Positions 1-8,352 of a stretch of 43,980 bases of DNA are shown here, one piece after another. A program made the translations under genes and the position numbers. Under the pieces are notes generated by a model. The model did not search any database. It saw only the letters and a list, made by a program, of their open reading frames with translations, and was not told where the DNA came from. Source of the DNA: Bacillus sp. RO1 (GTDB lineage: Bacteria > Bacillota > Bacilli > Bacillales > Bacillaceae_I); the NCBI RefSeq assembly GCF_012524115.1, contig NZ_JAAZWB010000042.1, forward strand, positions 1 to 43,980. Direction: 5' to 3'. The first letter of the stretch is position 1. Each line of letters opens with the position of its first letter.

Positions 1-75
1 GCTACGCCTGCGGGGTCTCCACCTAGCGCTAGCTCCCTCAGGAGTCTTCGCCTTTTGCTACAATCACCAGCTAGG
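1..75 (-). repeat. Dispersed Bacillus-type repeat, head part, reverse orientation
   Basis: On the minus strand this reads as an AGCTGGTGATTG head, then AAGGCGAAGACTCCTG, then GAGACCCCGCAGGCG. This matches the first half of a dispersed intergenic repeat that I recall from many Bacillus genomes (TTGATTGGAGCGGAAGGC ... GACTCCTGCGGG). The element continues off the left edge. Its head faces the tail-type sequence at 111-180. Confidence 0.6.
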
Positions 76-110
76 AATCACAAAAAAATTTACGTTATCA
101 GTTTTTCAGT

Positions 111-180
111 GGCTTCCAACGAAGTGAGGAGGCTCAAGCATCGCCCCGCGGAAAGCGAACACCTGGAACGAAAATCTACA
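111..180 (+). repeat. Dispersed Bacillus-type repeat, tail part
   Basis: The stretch holds GAGGAGGCTCAAGCATCG, then CCCCGCGGAAAGCGAAC, then CCTGGAACGAAAATCTACAG. These are the closing words of the same repeat family as at 5509-5600, which shares TCAAGCAcCGtCCCGCGGAAAGC. Only the tail half is present here, so the copy is partial. Confidence 0.6.
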
Positions 181-200
181 GGAGTAAAATTAAGTACCTA

Positions 201-235
201 GCGAAATAGTGATGGCAACTTTATCACTATTTCGC
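201..235. promoter_or_regulatory. Strong hairpin in leader of the sugar transporter genes
   Basis: A perfect 13-bp inverted repeat, GCGAAATAGTGAT at 201-213 and ATCACTATTTCGC at 223-235, lies 33 bases before the ATPase start. No good T-run follows on the plus strand. It could therefore be a weak terminator of a gene left of the window, an mRNA-stabilising hairpin, or an operator. Confidence 0.55.
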
Positions 236-268
236 CATTGTCATTGCTTTTGTTAAGGGGGGAAAAGG

Positions 269-1789
269 ATGGGCAACTATATACTGGAGATGAACGATAT
301 CTCTAAAGAATTTACAGGAGTCAAAGCGCTGAGTAATGTGAATTTCAAAGTGGAAAAAGGCGAAATTCACTGCTTAATCGGAGAAAATGGAGCGGGAAAG
401 TCCACACTGATGAAGGTGCTGAGCGGCGTGTATCCTTTTGGAACATATGATGGAGACATCGTATTTGAAGGGAATGTTCAGCAATTTAACAAAATCAGTG
501 ACAGTGTAAATACCGGCATCGCCATCATCTACCAAGAACTCGCATTGTTTCCAGATTTATCGGTCTATGAAAACATTTTTGCAGGGAACGAAATGAAGTT
601 TGGTGGAGTGATCGATTGGAACAGAACGATTGTCGAAGCAAAAAGGTTATTACGGAAAGTAAAGCTCGATGTTAACCCTGATACGCTTGTAAAAGATTTA
701 AGTGTCGGAAAACGCCAACTTGTAGAAATAGCGAAAGCTTTAAGTAAAGAAGTTAAGCTCCTCATTTTGGATGAACCGACAGCAGCACTTAACGAAGACG
801 ACAGTGAAAACTTGCTTGAACTATTAAAAGAACTAAAAAATCAAGGGATAACGTGCATTATGATTTCCCATAAGCTGAAAGAAGTTATTAGCATCGCAGA
901 CAAAGCAACCGTCATCCGTGATGGCAAGACGATCTGTACGCTTGATGCAAAAGAAAAGGAAATTACCGAAAGTGTCATTATCAAGAACATGGTAGGAAGA
1001 GAAATTGAAGACATCTACCCAAAAAGGACGAAGGAAGTAGCAGGAGAGAACCTACTGGAACTTCATAACTGGTCGGCTTATGATCCACAACTTGGAAGAC
1101 AGGTAATCAAAAACGTTAACCTTCATGTGAAGAAAGGAGAAATTGTAGGTATCGCTGGTCTTATGGGGTCAGGTAGAACTGAGCTTGCCCTCAGTATTTT
1201 CGGAAATGCCAAATCCTACAAAATCCAAGGCGATATGTTGTGGAATAACACTCCTGCTACCCTTAAGCATACTAGTGATGCAATCAAGGCAGGAATTGCT
1301 TATGTCACAGAGGACAGAAAAGATGATGGACTTTTCCTCTTGCAGGATATTAAAAGCAATATCTCTGCGGCGAATTTAAAAGGAATAGCCTCGCAAGGTA
1401 TTATAAATGACAATGAGGAAATTAAGGTCGCAGAACAGTACAAACAATCTCTTCATATTAAAGCCTCCTCTTTAGAGCAGCTTGTTGGAAACCTTAGTGG
1501 TGGGAACCAGCAAAAGGTGTCCATTGGGAAGTGGCTATTTGTGGGACCAAAACTACTTATTTTAGATGAACCAACACGCGGGATCGACGTCGGGGCGAAA
1601 TTTGAAATTTATACCGTGATGAACAAGCTTATTGAGGAAGGACTTAGTATTGTGATGATCTCATCCGAGCTTGGTGAGGTACTTGGCATGAGTGACAGAG
1701 TCTATGTCATGGCCCAAGGGGAAATAAAAGGGGAATTAGAAATAGAACAAGCAGACCAAGAAAAAATTATGGAGCTTGCTACGCAATAG
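269..1789 (+). CDS. mmsA: Sugar ABC transporter ATP-binding protein, MmsA/GguA type
   Basis: This 506-residue protein carries two fused ATPase domains and would energise sugar import at the inner face of the membrane. Domain 1 has Walker A GENGAGKST near residue 38, signature LSVGKRQ near 144 and Walker B LLILDEPTAAL near 164. Domain 2 has the GLMGSGRTE loop, in which Arg replaces the Walker A Lys as is usual for the RbsA/XylG/MmsA group, then LSGGNQQKV and LLILDEPTRGIDVG. The EIVGIAGLMGSGRTELALSI stretch and the C-terminal half look most like multiple-monosaccharide transporters (MmsA/GguA). The start follows AAGGGGGGAAAAGG. The permease gene begins 12 bases after the stop. No binding-protein gene is adjacent inside the window; in this family it is usually just upstream, which here lies outside. 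XylG is the alternative name. Confidence 0.9.
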   Translation: MGNYILEMNDISKEFTGVKALSNVNFKVEKGEIHCLIGENGAGKSTLMKVLSGVYPFGTYDGDIVFEGNVQQFNKISDSVNTGIAIIYQELALFPDLSVYENIFAGNEMKFGGVIDWNRTIVEAKRLLRKVKLDVNPDTLVKDLSVGKRQLVEIAKALSKEVKLLILDEPTAALNEDDSENLLELLKELKNQGITCIMISHKLKEVISIADKATVIRDGKTICTLDAKEKEITESVIIKNMVGREIEDIYPKRTKEVAGENLLELHNWSAYDPQLGRQVIKNVNLHVKKGEIVGIAGLMGSGRTELALSIFGNAKSYKIQGDMLWNNTPATLKHTSDAIKAGIAYVTEDRKDDGLFLLQDIKSNISAANLKGIASQGIINDNEEIKVAEQYKQSLHIKASSLEQLVGNLSGGNQQKVSIGKWLFVGPKLLILDEPTRGIDVGAKFEIYTVMNKLIEEGLSIVMISSELGEVLGMSDRVYVMAQGEIKGELEIEQADQEKIMELATQ

Positions 1790-1801
1790 GGGGGTATTAC
1801 A

Positions 1802-2974
1802 ATGAATGTTATACAAGAAGCCAGAACGCTTATACATGAAAACATCCGAGATTATGGGATGTATATCGCATTATTTGTTATTATATTAACTTTTACTTTT
1901 ATGACAAACGGATTGTTCATGTCATCCCGTAACATTAGTAACCTACTGGATTCTGCGGGTTATATTGCTGTGTTGGCAGTAGGGATGACGCTCGTTATCG
2001 TTATTCGCCATATCGATCTTTCAGTAGGATATGCGGCAGGGTTTCTTGGGGCAATTGCAGCTATCTTGCTTACACAAGCAGGGGTATCTGTATGGGTAAC
2101 GATTCCGGTTATTTTGCTATTAGGTGTTGCTGTCGGTCTATTTAATGGGGTACTTATTGCTCAAATTGGCATTCCATCCTTCGTCGCCACTCTTGCAGGA
2201 ATGCTTATTTTCCGAGGGGCTTTGCTGCAAGTTACAGAGAAGACTGGTACCATCATCATTCAAGATGATGCCTTTAATGCGATTGGTAATGGCTATATTC
2301 CTTCTCTTGTAGAATGGAATGGTTTGCACTTACTATCTCTTTTAGTTGGGTTGGTGGGTATCTTACTTTACATCTACAGTGAAATTTCGACCCGAAGAAA
2401 TAAAATCAAGTATGATTTTGAAGTCATCTCCAAGCCGATTTTTGCACTTAAATTATTCTTTGTTTCCGCCATAATAGGTTATATAACTTGGATTCTAGCA
2501 GGCTATAACGGGTTCTCCTGGACAGTCATTATTATATTATTAGTAGTTGTGGTTTATCATTTCCTGACAACCAAAACAGTTCTTGGGCGTCATATCTATG
2601 CTGTCGGGAGTAATCCGGAAGCTGCCCATTTGAGCGGGATTAACGTGAAAAAAATTACCTATATTGTTTTTGGATCAATGGGGATGCTAGCAGCTCTTTC
2701 TGGTATTCTATTTACAGCACGTTTGCAATCTGCAACAACAACTGCGGGTACTCTTTTTGAGCTTGATGCCATTGCCGCTGCATATGTGGGCGGTGTATCT
2801 TCTGCTGGTGGTGTTGGAAAAGTGACAGGCGCCATAATCGGTGCGGTTGTTATGGCATCTCTATCCAACGGGATGAATTTGCTAGGCGTTGGTATCTCCT
2901 ACCAATACATGATTAGAGGAGGAGTTCTTGCAGGAGCAGTAATCTTTGATGTCATGACGCGTAAAAAAAGATAA
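1802..2974 (+). CDS. mmsB: Sugar ABC transporter permease, MmsB/GguB type
   Basis: This 390-residue polytopic membrane protein of the ribose/xylose permease family forms the channel for the ATPase encoded just upstream. About ten hydrophobic segments are visible. The family stretches HIDLSVG (near residue 72), GIPSFVATLAGMLIFRGALL (near 120), TVLGRHIYAVGSNPEAAHLS and GGVSSAGGVGKVTGAIIGA are all present. An unusually long central part with a charged loop (STRRNKIKYDFE) is typical of MmsB/GguB rather than RbsC. The ribosome binding site is AGGGGGGTATTACA. A 15-bp hairpin follows the gene, so the two transporter genes may end as a unit before the sensor genes. Confidence 0.9.
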   Translation: MNVIQEARTLIHENIRDYGMYIALFVIILTFTFMTNGLFMSSRNISNLLDSAGYIAVLAVGMTLVIVIRHIDLSVGYAAGFLGAIAAILLTQAGVSVWVTIPVILLLGVAVGLFNGVLIAQIGIPSFVATLAGMLIFRGALLQVTEKTGTIIIQDDAFNAIGNGYIPSLVEWNGLHLLSLLVGLVGILLYIYSEISTRRNKIKYDFEVISKPIFALKLFFVSAIIGYITWILAGYNGFSWTVIIILLVVVVYHFLTTKTVLGRHIYAVGSNPEAAHLSGINVKKITYIVFGSMGMLAALSGILFTARLQSATTTAGTLFELDAIAAAYVGGVSSAGGVGKVTGAIIGAVVMASLSNGMNLLGVGISYQYMIRGGVLAGAVIFDVMTRKKR

Positions 2975-2993
2975 TGAAAATATAAATAACTGG

Positions 2994-3032
2994 CAATCCC
3001 TGTTGAATCTGTTATTCAACAGGGATTGTACT
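2994..3032 (+). terminator. Hairpin after mmsB
   Basis: A perfect 15-bp stem, CAATCCCTGTTGAAT at 2994-3008 with ATTCAACAGGGATTG at 3014-3028, has a 5-base loop. The following T-run is poor (TACTATTTTC). It may end most mmsAB transcripts while letting some read into the sensor genes, or it may protect the mmsAB mRNA 3' end. Confidence 0.65.
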
Positions 3033-3048
3033 ATTTTCATTAGGTGCT

Positions 3049-4071
3049 ATGATGAAATTAGTACACCTCAATTGGGGGAGGGGGATATCATTCTTGCGGA
3101 GAACAGGAATTCTAGCAATTTGTATTATTATTATTCTATTATGTCATCTTACTTTTTTATCCGCACAAAAAATCTTCCAATCCGATTGGCAATTGCCTCA
3201 AGCACTAAGCTCTAGCAGAGAGGAACATCGTTTAGTTCTTATTACGCAAGATATGGAGACGCCCTTCTGGGATAAGGTAAGTGAAGGTGCTAGAAAGCAG
3301 GCAGAAGAAAGTGATGTGAGCCTTGAAGTATGGGGGAGCTATGGGAAGAATCGAGAGGACTTCCTAAAAGACATAGAAATTGCCATTCAGTCCAAAATGG
3401 ATGGAATCATTATACAGGGGCTGGATTCAGAGGAATTTAAGGAATTGACGAAAGTGAAGGCCGGCTTCCATGGTATTCCGATTATTACGGTTGCAAATGA
3501 TGTGCCGATGGAGGAAAGCATCCGACGTACTTATGTCGGTTCTGACCAGTATGAAGCGGGTAAAATGATTGCAAGACAGATATTGATCGATATGGGGAGA
3601 GTGGGGAATGTCGTCCTCATGTATGACAAGAACCAGGAATACTATCAAAAGCGGCGCTTGGAAGGGATTCAGGATATTCTAAAATTTTATGATACTATCC
3701 ATATGATTCATGCGACTACAGATGACACAAGAGAAAAAGTCATAACCACCACGCAAGATGTAATGAACAAAGAGCCAGATATTGACGCGTTCATCGCCAT
3801 TAATGCCAACATTGTCGGTGCGATGATCGGGGAGATAAGTAAGCGCTCTCAGGTAGAACCGTACCATATCTATTCTTTTGACGATGGAGCTGAGACACTG
3901 ACGTTGTTAGAGGAAGGAAAATTGGATGGAGTCATTGAACAGTCACCAGAAGAAATGGGAAGAAAAAGTGTTAAGCTGATGAAGGAATGGTTGACCGGGG
4001 AAACTGTGCCACTTAATAAAGATGGCTATTTGACAGATATCAGAATTAGGAAAGCAGCGGATCTACAATGA
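3049..4071 (+). CDS. Membrane-anchored sugar-binding sensor protein (LacI/RbsB-like fold)
   Basis: This 340-residue protein has one N-terminal hydrophobic segment (about residues 19-40) and a periplasmic-binding-protein-like domain over the rest. The domain includes RLVLITQDMETPFWDKVSEG, DGIIIQGLDSEEF, YVGSDQYEAGK and SFDDGAETL. There is no lipobox, so it is probably held by its uncleaved N-terminal helix outside the cell. Its stop overlaps the start of the histidine kinase gene by 4 bases (ATGA). In similar Bacillus loci such proteins bind sugar and pass the signal to a YesM-like kinase. This one is therefore more likely the sensing partner of the kinase than the feeder of the transporter. 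The exact sugar cannot be read from sequence. Start codons at 3049 and 3052 are both possible behind AGGTGCT. Confidence 0.82.
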   Translation: MMKLVHLNWGRGISFLRRTGILAICIIIILLCHLTFLSAQKIFQSDWQLPQALSSSREEHRLVLITQDMETPFWDKVSEGARKQAEESDVSLEVWGSYGKNREDFLKDIEIAIQSKMDGIIIQGLDSEEFKELTKVKAGFHGIPIITVANDVPMEESIRRTYVGSDQYEAGKMIARQILIDMGRVGNVVLMYDKNQEYYQKRRLEGIQDILKFYDTIHMIHATTDDTREKVITTTQDVMNKEPDIDAFIAINANIVGAMIGEISKRSQVEPYHIYSFDDGAETLTLLEEGKLDGVIEQSPEEMGRKSVKLMKEWLTGETVPLNKDGYLTDIRIRKAADLQ

Positions 4072-5495
4072 CGAGTATCCAAAAGAAAATTCTAACCCTT
4101 ACTACGGTAGTATTGGTGATTATGTCAACAATTTGGATAGCGCTTACATACTACAATCATAAAACCCATAAACAATATAACGATATTTTGCAACGATACC
4201 TGAGCATGAATGAAGTGACAAAAGCGAGTCAACAGCTAGTTACGGATTTGAATAACTATACCATTGATCCAACTCAAGACAGCCTAGACAAGCTTACGGC
4301 AAGCAAGGAACAGGTACAGCAAGCAAAATACGGCGTATATCATTTAAGAAACACAGAAAACGACTTTACCTTAACCAACTATATGAACTTGATTGATAGC
4401 TTGGTGGAAGCAACAGACAGGTCAATAGTGTTTCAGTCGGAAAATGATACTGAGGCCTCCGCTCAGGAATTTGCAGAGGCTACTCGAATCACCACCTATA
4501 TTTCCGAAATGACTCTAACATTAATAGATACAGAATTGAATACATTTGATAGATTTTACAGGGGAATCATTGAACAATCTGGTGAAGTGATTAAGCTTGG
4601 AATTTGGAGTCTGCTGCTGATCACCTGTCTATTGCTTCTTGTCACCTACTGGTTCTCGCTTACAATCACACGGCCTGTCTTTCAACTGACAAAGGCGGCA
4701 AATGAACTATCCAAAGGGAATTTTGACCAGCAGGTAAAAATAGAAACCAATGATGAAATTGCCTTTTTAGCAAGGACTTTTGATCGAATGCGAATCAATA
4801 TTAATAACCTGATCTCTGAGATTAAGCAGAAGGCAGCGCTTGAGCGAGAGCTTCAAGAAAGTAGGCTTCTTTTACAAGAAAGCCAGTTTAGAAGCTTGCA
4901 GAGTCAGATCAACCCACATTTTCTTTTCAACACCTTAAATACCCTTTCCAAAAAAGCCTATCTAGAAGGTTCAGAAGAGACGAGCGATCTCTTGGTGAGC
5001 GTTGCGGGAATTCTGCGTTACAACTTAAAGCGGCAAGATCGCTCCGTAACACTTCATGATGAAATTCAAGTGTTAAAACAATATATGGACATTCAGAAGG
5101 CGCGCTTTACAGACCGGCTACAGTTGCATTGGGATATCGATGAATCATGCTTAGACTTGAAAATCCCAGCCCTGACTCTCCAGCCAATCATAGAGAATGC
5201 CGTCATTCATGCGGTGGAACCGAAGGAAGATGGGGGGAACATCTGGTTCCGAGTCAAAGTGGAAGGTAACCAGGTAGTAATAGAAATTGAGGATGATGGA
5301 ATAGGGATGCCTGAACAAAAGATCTTTCAAATTTTAAATGAAGAATCCCCTCTACCTACAGAAGGTCACTCAACAGGTATCGGCTTCAGTAATGTCGTAA
5401 AACGACTGCGACTTTTCTACGGCTATGACGATGTCATTGATATCAAAGGAATCCAAGGCCAAGGAACAAAGGTTATTTTGAAAATAAAGTACTGA
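4068..5495 (+). CDS. Sensor histidine kinase, YesM/LytS family with HAMP
   Basis: This 475-residue membrane kinase probably reports extracellular sugar. A first membrane helix lies near residues 9-27, followed by an extracellular helical region to about 175. A second helix (about 178-198) leads into HAMP (about 199-250) and then a coiled linker. The phospho-acceptor is His284 in QINPHFLFNTLNTL, the motif of the His_kinase family. The ATPase domain shows LQPIIENAVIHA, EDDGIGMP and GIGFSNVVKRL. It overlaps the upstream binding-protein sensor by four bases, which suggests translational coupling and a shared complex. The response regulator lies 137 bases downstream, with a dispersed repeat between them. 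Confidence 0.9.
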   Translation: MTSIQKKILTLTTVVLVIMSTIWIALTYYNHKTHKQYNDILQRYLSMNEVTKASQQLVTDLNNYTIDPTQDSLDKLTASKEQVQQAKYGVYHLRNTENDFTLTNYMNLIDSLVEATDRSIVFQSENDTEASAQEFAEATRITTYISEMTLTLIDTELNTFDRFYRGIIEQSGEVIKLGIWSLLLITCLLLLVTYWFSLTITRPVFQLTKAANELSKGNFDQQVKIETNDEIAFLARTFDRMRININNLISEIKQKAALERELQESRLLLQESQFRSLQSQINPHFLFNTLNTLSKKAYLEGSEETSDLLVSVAGILRYNLKRQDRSVTLHDEIQVLKQYMDIQKARFTDRLQLHWDIDESCLDLKIPALTLQPIIENAVIHAVEPKEDGGNIWFRVKVEGNQVVIEIEDDGIGMPEQKIFQILNEESPLPTEGHSTGIGFSNVVKRLRLFYGYDDVIDIKGIQGQGTKVILKIKY

Positions 5496-5508
5496 ACACA
5501 GAATTTTC

Positions 5509-5600
5509 CTGTAGATTGCAGTGCAAGGTGTGAGACTCCTGCGGGGGATAACGGTAGGTTGAGACCTCAGAGGTTCAAGCACCGTCCCGCGGAAAGCATA
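5509..5600 (+). repeat. Dispersed Bacillus-type repeat between kinase and regulator genes
   Basis: The element runs CTGTAGATTGCAGTGCAAGG, then GAGACTCCTGCGGGGG, GTTGAGACCTCAGAGG and CAAGCACCGTCCCGCGGAAA. It appears complete from head to tail and is in the same orientation as the flanking genes. It is related to the partial copies at 1-75, 111-180 and 43966-43980. The response regulator ribosome binding site (GAAAGGAGTC) lies just after it, so the element sits inside what would otherwise be a tight kinase-regulator operon. Confidence 0.7.
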
Positions 5601-5632
5601 TGATACCCAATTAATGAAAGGAGTCAAACTGG

Positions 5633-7174
5633 ATGATCAAACTCCTCATTGTAGATGACGAACAAATTGAACGCGAAGGCATGCAAACCATTCTCGAGAG
5701 AAACTTTCCTGACTTACTAATCAAGCAGGCCAAAAATGGGAAAATGGCAGTAGAAATGGCGGACGATTACACCCCGGACCTAATTCTGATGGACATCAAG
5801 ATGCCTGGATTAAATGGGCTAGAAGCTGTCGAACAAATCAGCGCCAAGCATCCAAAAACAAAATTCATCATGGTCACCGCCTATGATACATTCGGATATG
5901 TCAAAGCGGCCATCAAACTGGGTGTTAAAGACTATATACTGAAGCCAAGTAAGATTAGCGAAATTAGAATGACAGTCGGAAAAGTACTGGAGCAAATTGA
6001 GCAGGAGAAGGCTGAACAAACTAAAAATAGGCTCCAGGAAGAGGCATTAGAAAAAACCTTGACTCTTGTTGAGACGGATGTCGTAACGCAGTTGTTGTTC
6101 GACCATGTGCATGAAGTACATGTGGACATGTTGATGGAGATGCTTGATATTCCTTCAACAAATGAGATGTTTGCCATGATCGTCCTATTGCCATCAGGAT
6201 CTGAATCCAACTATTCCTTAATTAAGGAGAAAGTCAGGCAGAACAAAAGTGGATGGGTAGGAGCACTTTATGGGAATCAGCTTCCAATAATCGTGTTCCG
6301 TCAGCCAGATAAGACCTTCCGTTCCCAAGCTAGTACACTTGCGCGAGATATTTTAGCTATCCCTAAAAAAGAAAATCATACTGATTGGTTTATCGGGATA
6401 GGGGAGGTTTGCAGCTCTCTTGACCAGGTTCGACAATCTTACCAGGACGCCCTCATGGCTACCTTAAATACTAAAGCTATTACGAACTACCGTTTTCATG
6501 CAGATATCCATACAAGTGTGGATGTACGTAATAGTAATTTGGACAAACAACAGCAAAAGGAATTTGCTGATTTAATTCGACTTGGTCAATGGGATGATGT
6601 TCTAATGTATGTCATGAACATCCTTCAATGCTATGAAAAAGAAGCGGCCAGTTTATTGCACACCCAGCAACGCATGCTAGAGATTCTTTGGATTACTTCA
6701 CGTGTACTAAATGAAATAGGAGTGGAAACTACCACACCGCTCTATTCAGTACAAACAACACAATATCGTCAGCTTCGTTCCGAAACAAAGCAGCTCTTGG
6801 AAAAGATGAAACGATCTTATGATGACCACTACAACCACTTGGAGGCAGACACCATTCAGCAGATTAAGCAATACATCATGGATCATTCCCACCAAGATAT
6901 ATCGCTCGATACACTTGCCCAGAAAGTGGGCTTGAGCCCAATATATATTAGTAAAATGTTCAAGGAAAAGCAGGGCATCAATTATATCGACTTCCTCACA
7001 GAATGCAGGATGGAGAAAGCGAAACGGCTCATGAATGATTTGGAGAAGAGTATTAAAGAAATTACTTTTGAAGTTGGCTACCATGACCCTAATTACTTCA
7101 GCAAGGTATTTAAAAAAATGACCAATGTTTCACCTAAAGAGTATCGTAAAACATTGCTCGGAAATAAGGCTTAG
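5633..7174 (+). CDS. Response regulator, YesN-type with AraC DNA-binding domain
   Basis: This 513-residue protein starts with a receiver domain (residues 1-120: acidic pair D8/D9, phospho-acceptor D54 in LILMDIKMPG, then VTAYDTF and KDYILKPSK). A long middle region (about 130-400) follows. The C-terminal AraC-type double helix-turn-helix (about 410-510) contains ISLDTLAQKVGLSPIYISKM and the family ending VGYHDPNYFSKVFKKMTNVS. It is the partner of the kinase just upstream and probably activates sugar transport genes here, including the binding-protein gene 21 bases downstream. The start follows AAAGGAGTCAAACTGG at good spacing. Confidence 0.92.
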   Translation: MIKLLIVDDEQIEREGMQTILERNFPDLLIKQAKNGKMAVEMADDYTPDLILMDIKMPGLNGLEAVEQISAKHPKTKFIMVTAYDTFGYVKAAIKLGVKDYILKPSKISEIRMTVGKVLEQIEQEKAEQTKNRLQEEALEKTLTLVETDVVTQLLFDHVHEVHVDMLMEMLDIPSTNEMFAMIVLLPSGSESNYSLIKEKVRQNKSGWVGALYGNQLPIIVFRQPDKTFRSQASTLARDILAIPKKENHTDWFIGIGEVCSSLDQVRQSYQDALMATLNTKAITNYRFHADIHTSVDVRNSNLDKQQQKEFADLIRLGQWDDVLMYVMNILQCYEKEAASLLHTQQRMLEILWITSRVLNEIGVETTTPLYSVQTTQYRQLRSETKQLLEKMKRSYDDHYNHLEADTIQQIKQYIMDHSHQDISLDTLAQKVGLSPIYISKMFKEKQGINYIDFLTECRMEKAKRLMNDLEKSIKEITFEVGYHDPNYFSKVFKKMTNVSPKEYRKTLLGNKA

Positions 7175-7195
7175 AAGGCAGGGAGGATGGGGGAA

Positions 7196-8296
7196 ATGGA
7201 GCTCGGAATACGTAGATTACTAACATTGTTTGTTACGCTGACTCTGTTTTTAGTAGCCTCAGGATGTGAAAAGGCAGATAGGTCGCTTCAGCAGGACATT
7301 GGAACTGTACAAAATATATCCCTTCAGCAGGACAAAGGGGCAACTTCTGAGGTGGAAAAAATAAAAATCGGTTTTTCTATGGACACCTTAGAAGAAGAAA
7401 GGTGGCTGAGAGACCGGGCTCTATTTAAGTCAGCAGTAGAAAGCCTTGGAGCGGAAGTGGAAATACTAGCAGCAAACGGCGATGACGCACTGCAGGTGTT
7501 ACAGGCGGAAACCCTTATAAGCAAAGGTGTCGATCTTCTTGTAGTAGTCCCGCATAACGCAGAAGCAGCAGCAACGATCGTTAAGAAAGCACATCTGGCC
7601 GGAATCAAGGTACTTTCTTATGACAGACTAATAAAAAATGCAGAAATTGACCTTTACGTTTCTTTTGACAACGAACGTGTCGGGGAGCTGCAGGCAGAGG
7701 CAATTACAAAAATTGTCCCTAAAGGCAAATATGTTTATATTGGCGGAGCGGATACGGACAATAATGCTCACCTGTTTAAAAAGGGGGTCTTCCATGTCCT
7801 TCAGCCGCTGATAGATAAAGGAGAAATCACTGTCGTTTATGACCAGTGGACCAAAAACTGGCTCCCAAGCAATGCTTACGCCAATATGCAGGAGGCACTT
7901 ATTGCAAATGGCGGGAAAGTAGATGCTGTGATAGCTGCAAACGATGCGACAGCAGGGATGTCAATTGAAGCTCTCGAGGAAGTGGGACTTGCTGGAAGCA
8001 TTCCTGTGGCCGGACAGGATGCAGAGCTTGCAGCGGCTCAACGGATTGTAGAAGGCACTCAGACGATGACGGTGTACAAACCGATACCCACTCTCGCAGA
8101 AGAAGCGGCGAGACTAGCAGTTGCTATGGCAAAAGGAGAATTTATTGATACAGATCGCAAAGTGAACAATGGGAAAGTGGAGGTGCCATCAGTTCTACTG
8201 CCGCCGATTGCCGTGAACAGGGACAATATAGATGAGACAGTCATTGCAGATGGATTTCATACAAAGGAGGATGTGTATACAGGGGATAAACGATAA
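7196..8296 (+). CDS. Sugar-binding lipoprotein of an ABC transporter, XylF-like
   Basis: A signal peptide ending in a lipobox (LVASGC) places this protein on the outer face of the membrane. The mature part is a type I periplasmic-binding fold: KIGFSMDTLEEERWLRDRAL, GVDLLVVVPHNAEAAATIV, VLSYDRLI, YVSFDNERVGELQA and DAVIAANDATAGMSIEALEE. These match XylF/ChvE-type xylose or multi-sugar binding proteins. ATG 7196 is preferred because GGGAGG stands nine bases before it; ATG 7187 is the alternative. It directly follows the response regulator and ends at a terminator. It may serve the MmsAB pair at the other end of the cluster, although XylF-type proteins normally pair with XylGH, so the match is uncertain. 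Confidence 0.87.
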   Translation: MELGIRRLLTLFVTLTLFLVASGCEKADRSLQQDIGTVQNISLQQDKGATSEVEKIKIGFSMDTLEEERWLRDRALFKSAVESLGAEVEILAANGDDALQVLQAETLISKGVDLLVVVPHNAEAAATIVKKAHLAGIKVLSYDRLIKNAEIDLYVSFDNERVGELQAEAITKIVPKGKYVYIGGADTDNNAHLFKKGVFHVLQPLIDKGEITVVYDQWTKNWLPSNAYANMQEALIANGGKVDAVIAANDATAGMSIEALEEVGLAGSIPVAGQDAELAAAQRIVEGTQTMTVYKPIPTLAEEAARLAVAMAKGEFIDTDRKVNNGKVEVPSVLLPPIAVNRDNIDETVIADGFHTKEDVYTGDKR

Positions 8297-8309
8297 AGGG
8301 TGTGTGATG

Positions 8310-8352
8310 AAATCTCAGAGGTACTCTGTTTAGGGCACCCCTGAGATTTTTT
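8310..8352 (+). terminator. Intrinsic terminator after the XylF-like gene
   Basis: AAATCTCAG at 8310-8318 pairs with CTGAGATTT at 8341-8349, and a run of seven T follows the stem base. It ends the sugar cluster and also touches the stop of the convergent phosphatase gene. Confidence 0.8.

Noticed and set aside
5370-5627. Minus-strand open frame over the kinase end and repeat
   Set aside because: It crosses the 3' end of a clear gene and the dispersed repeat, with no supporting signals.
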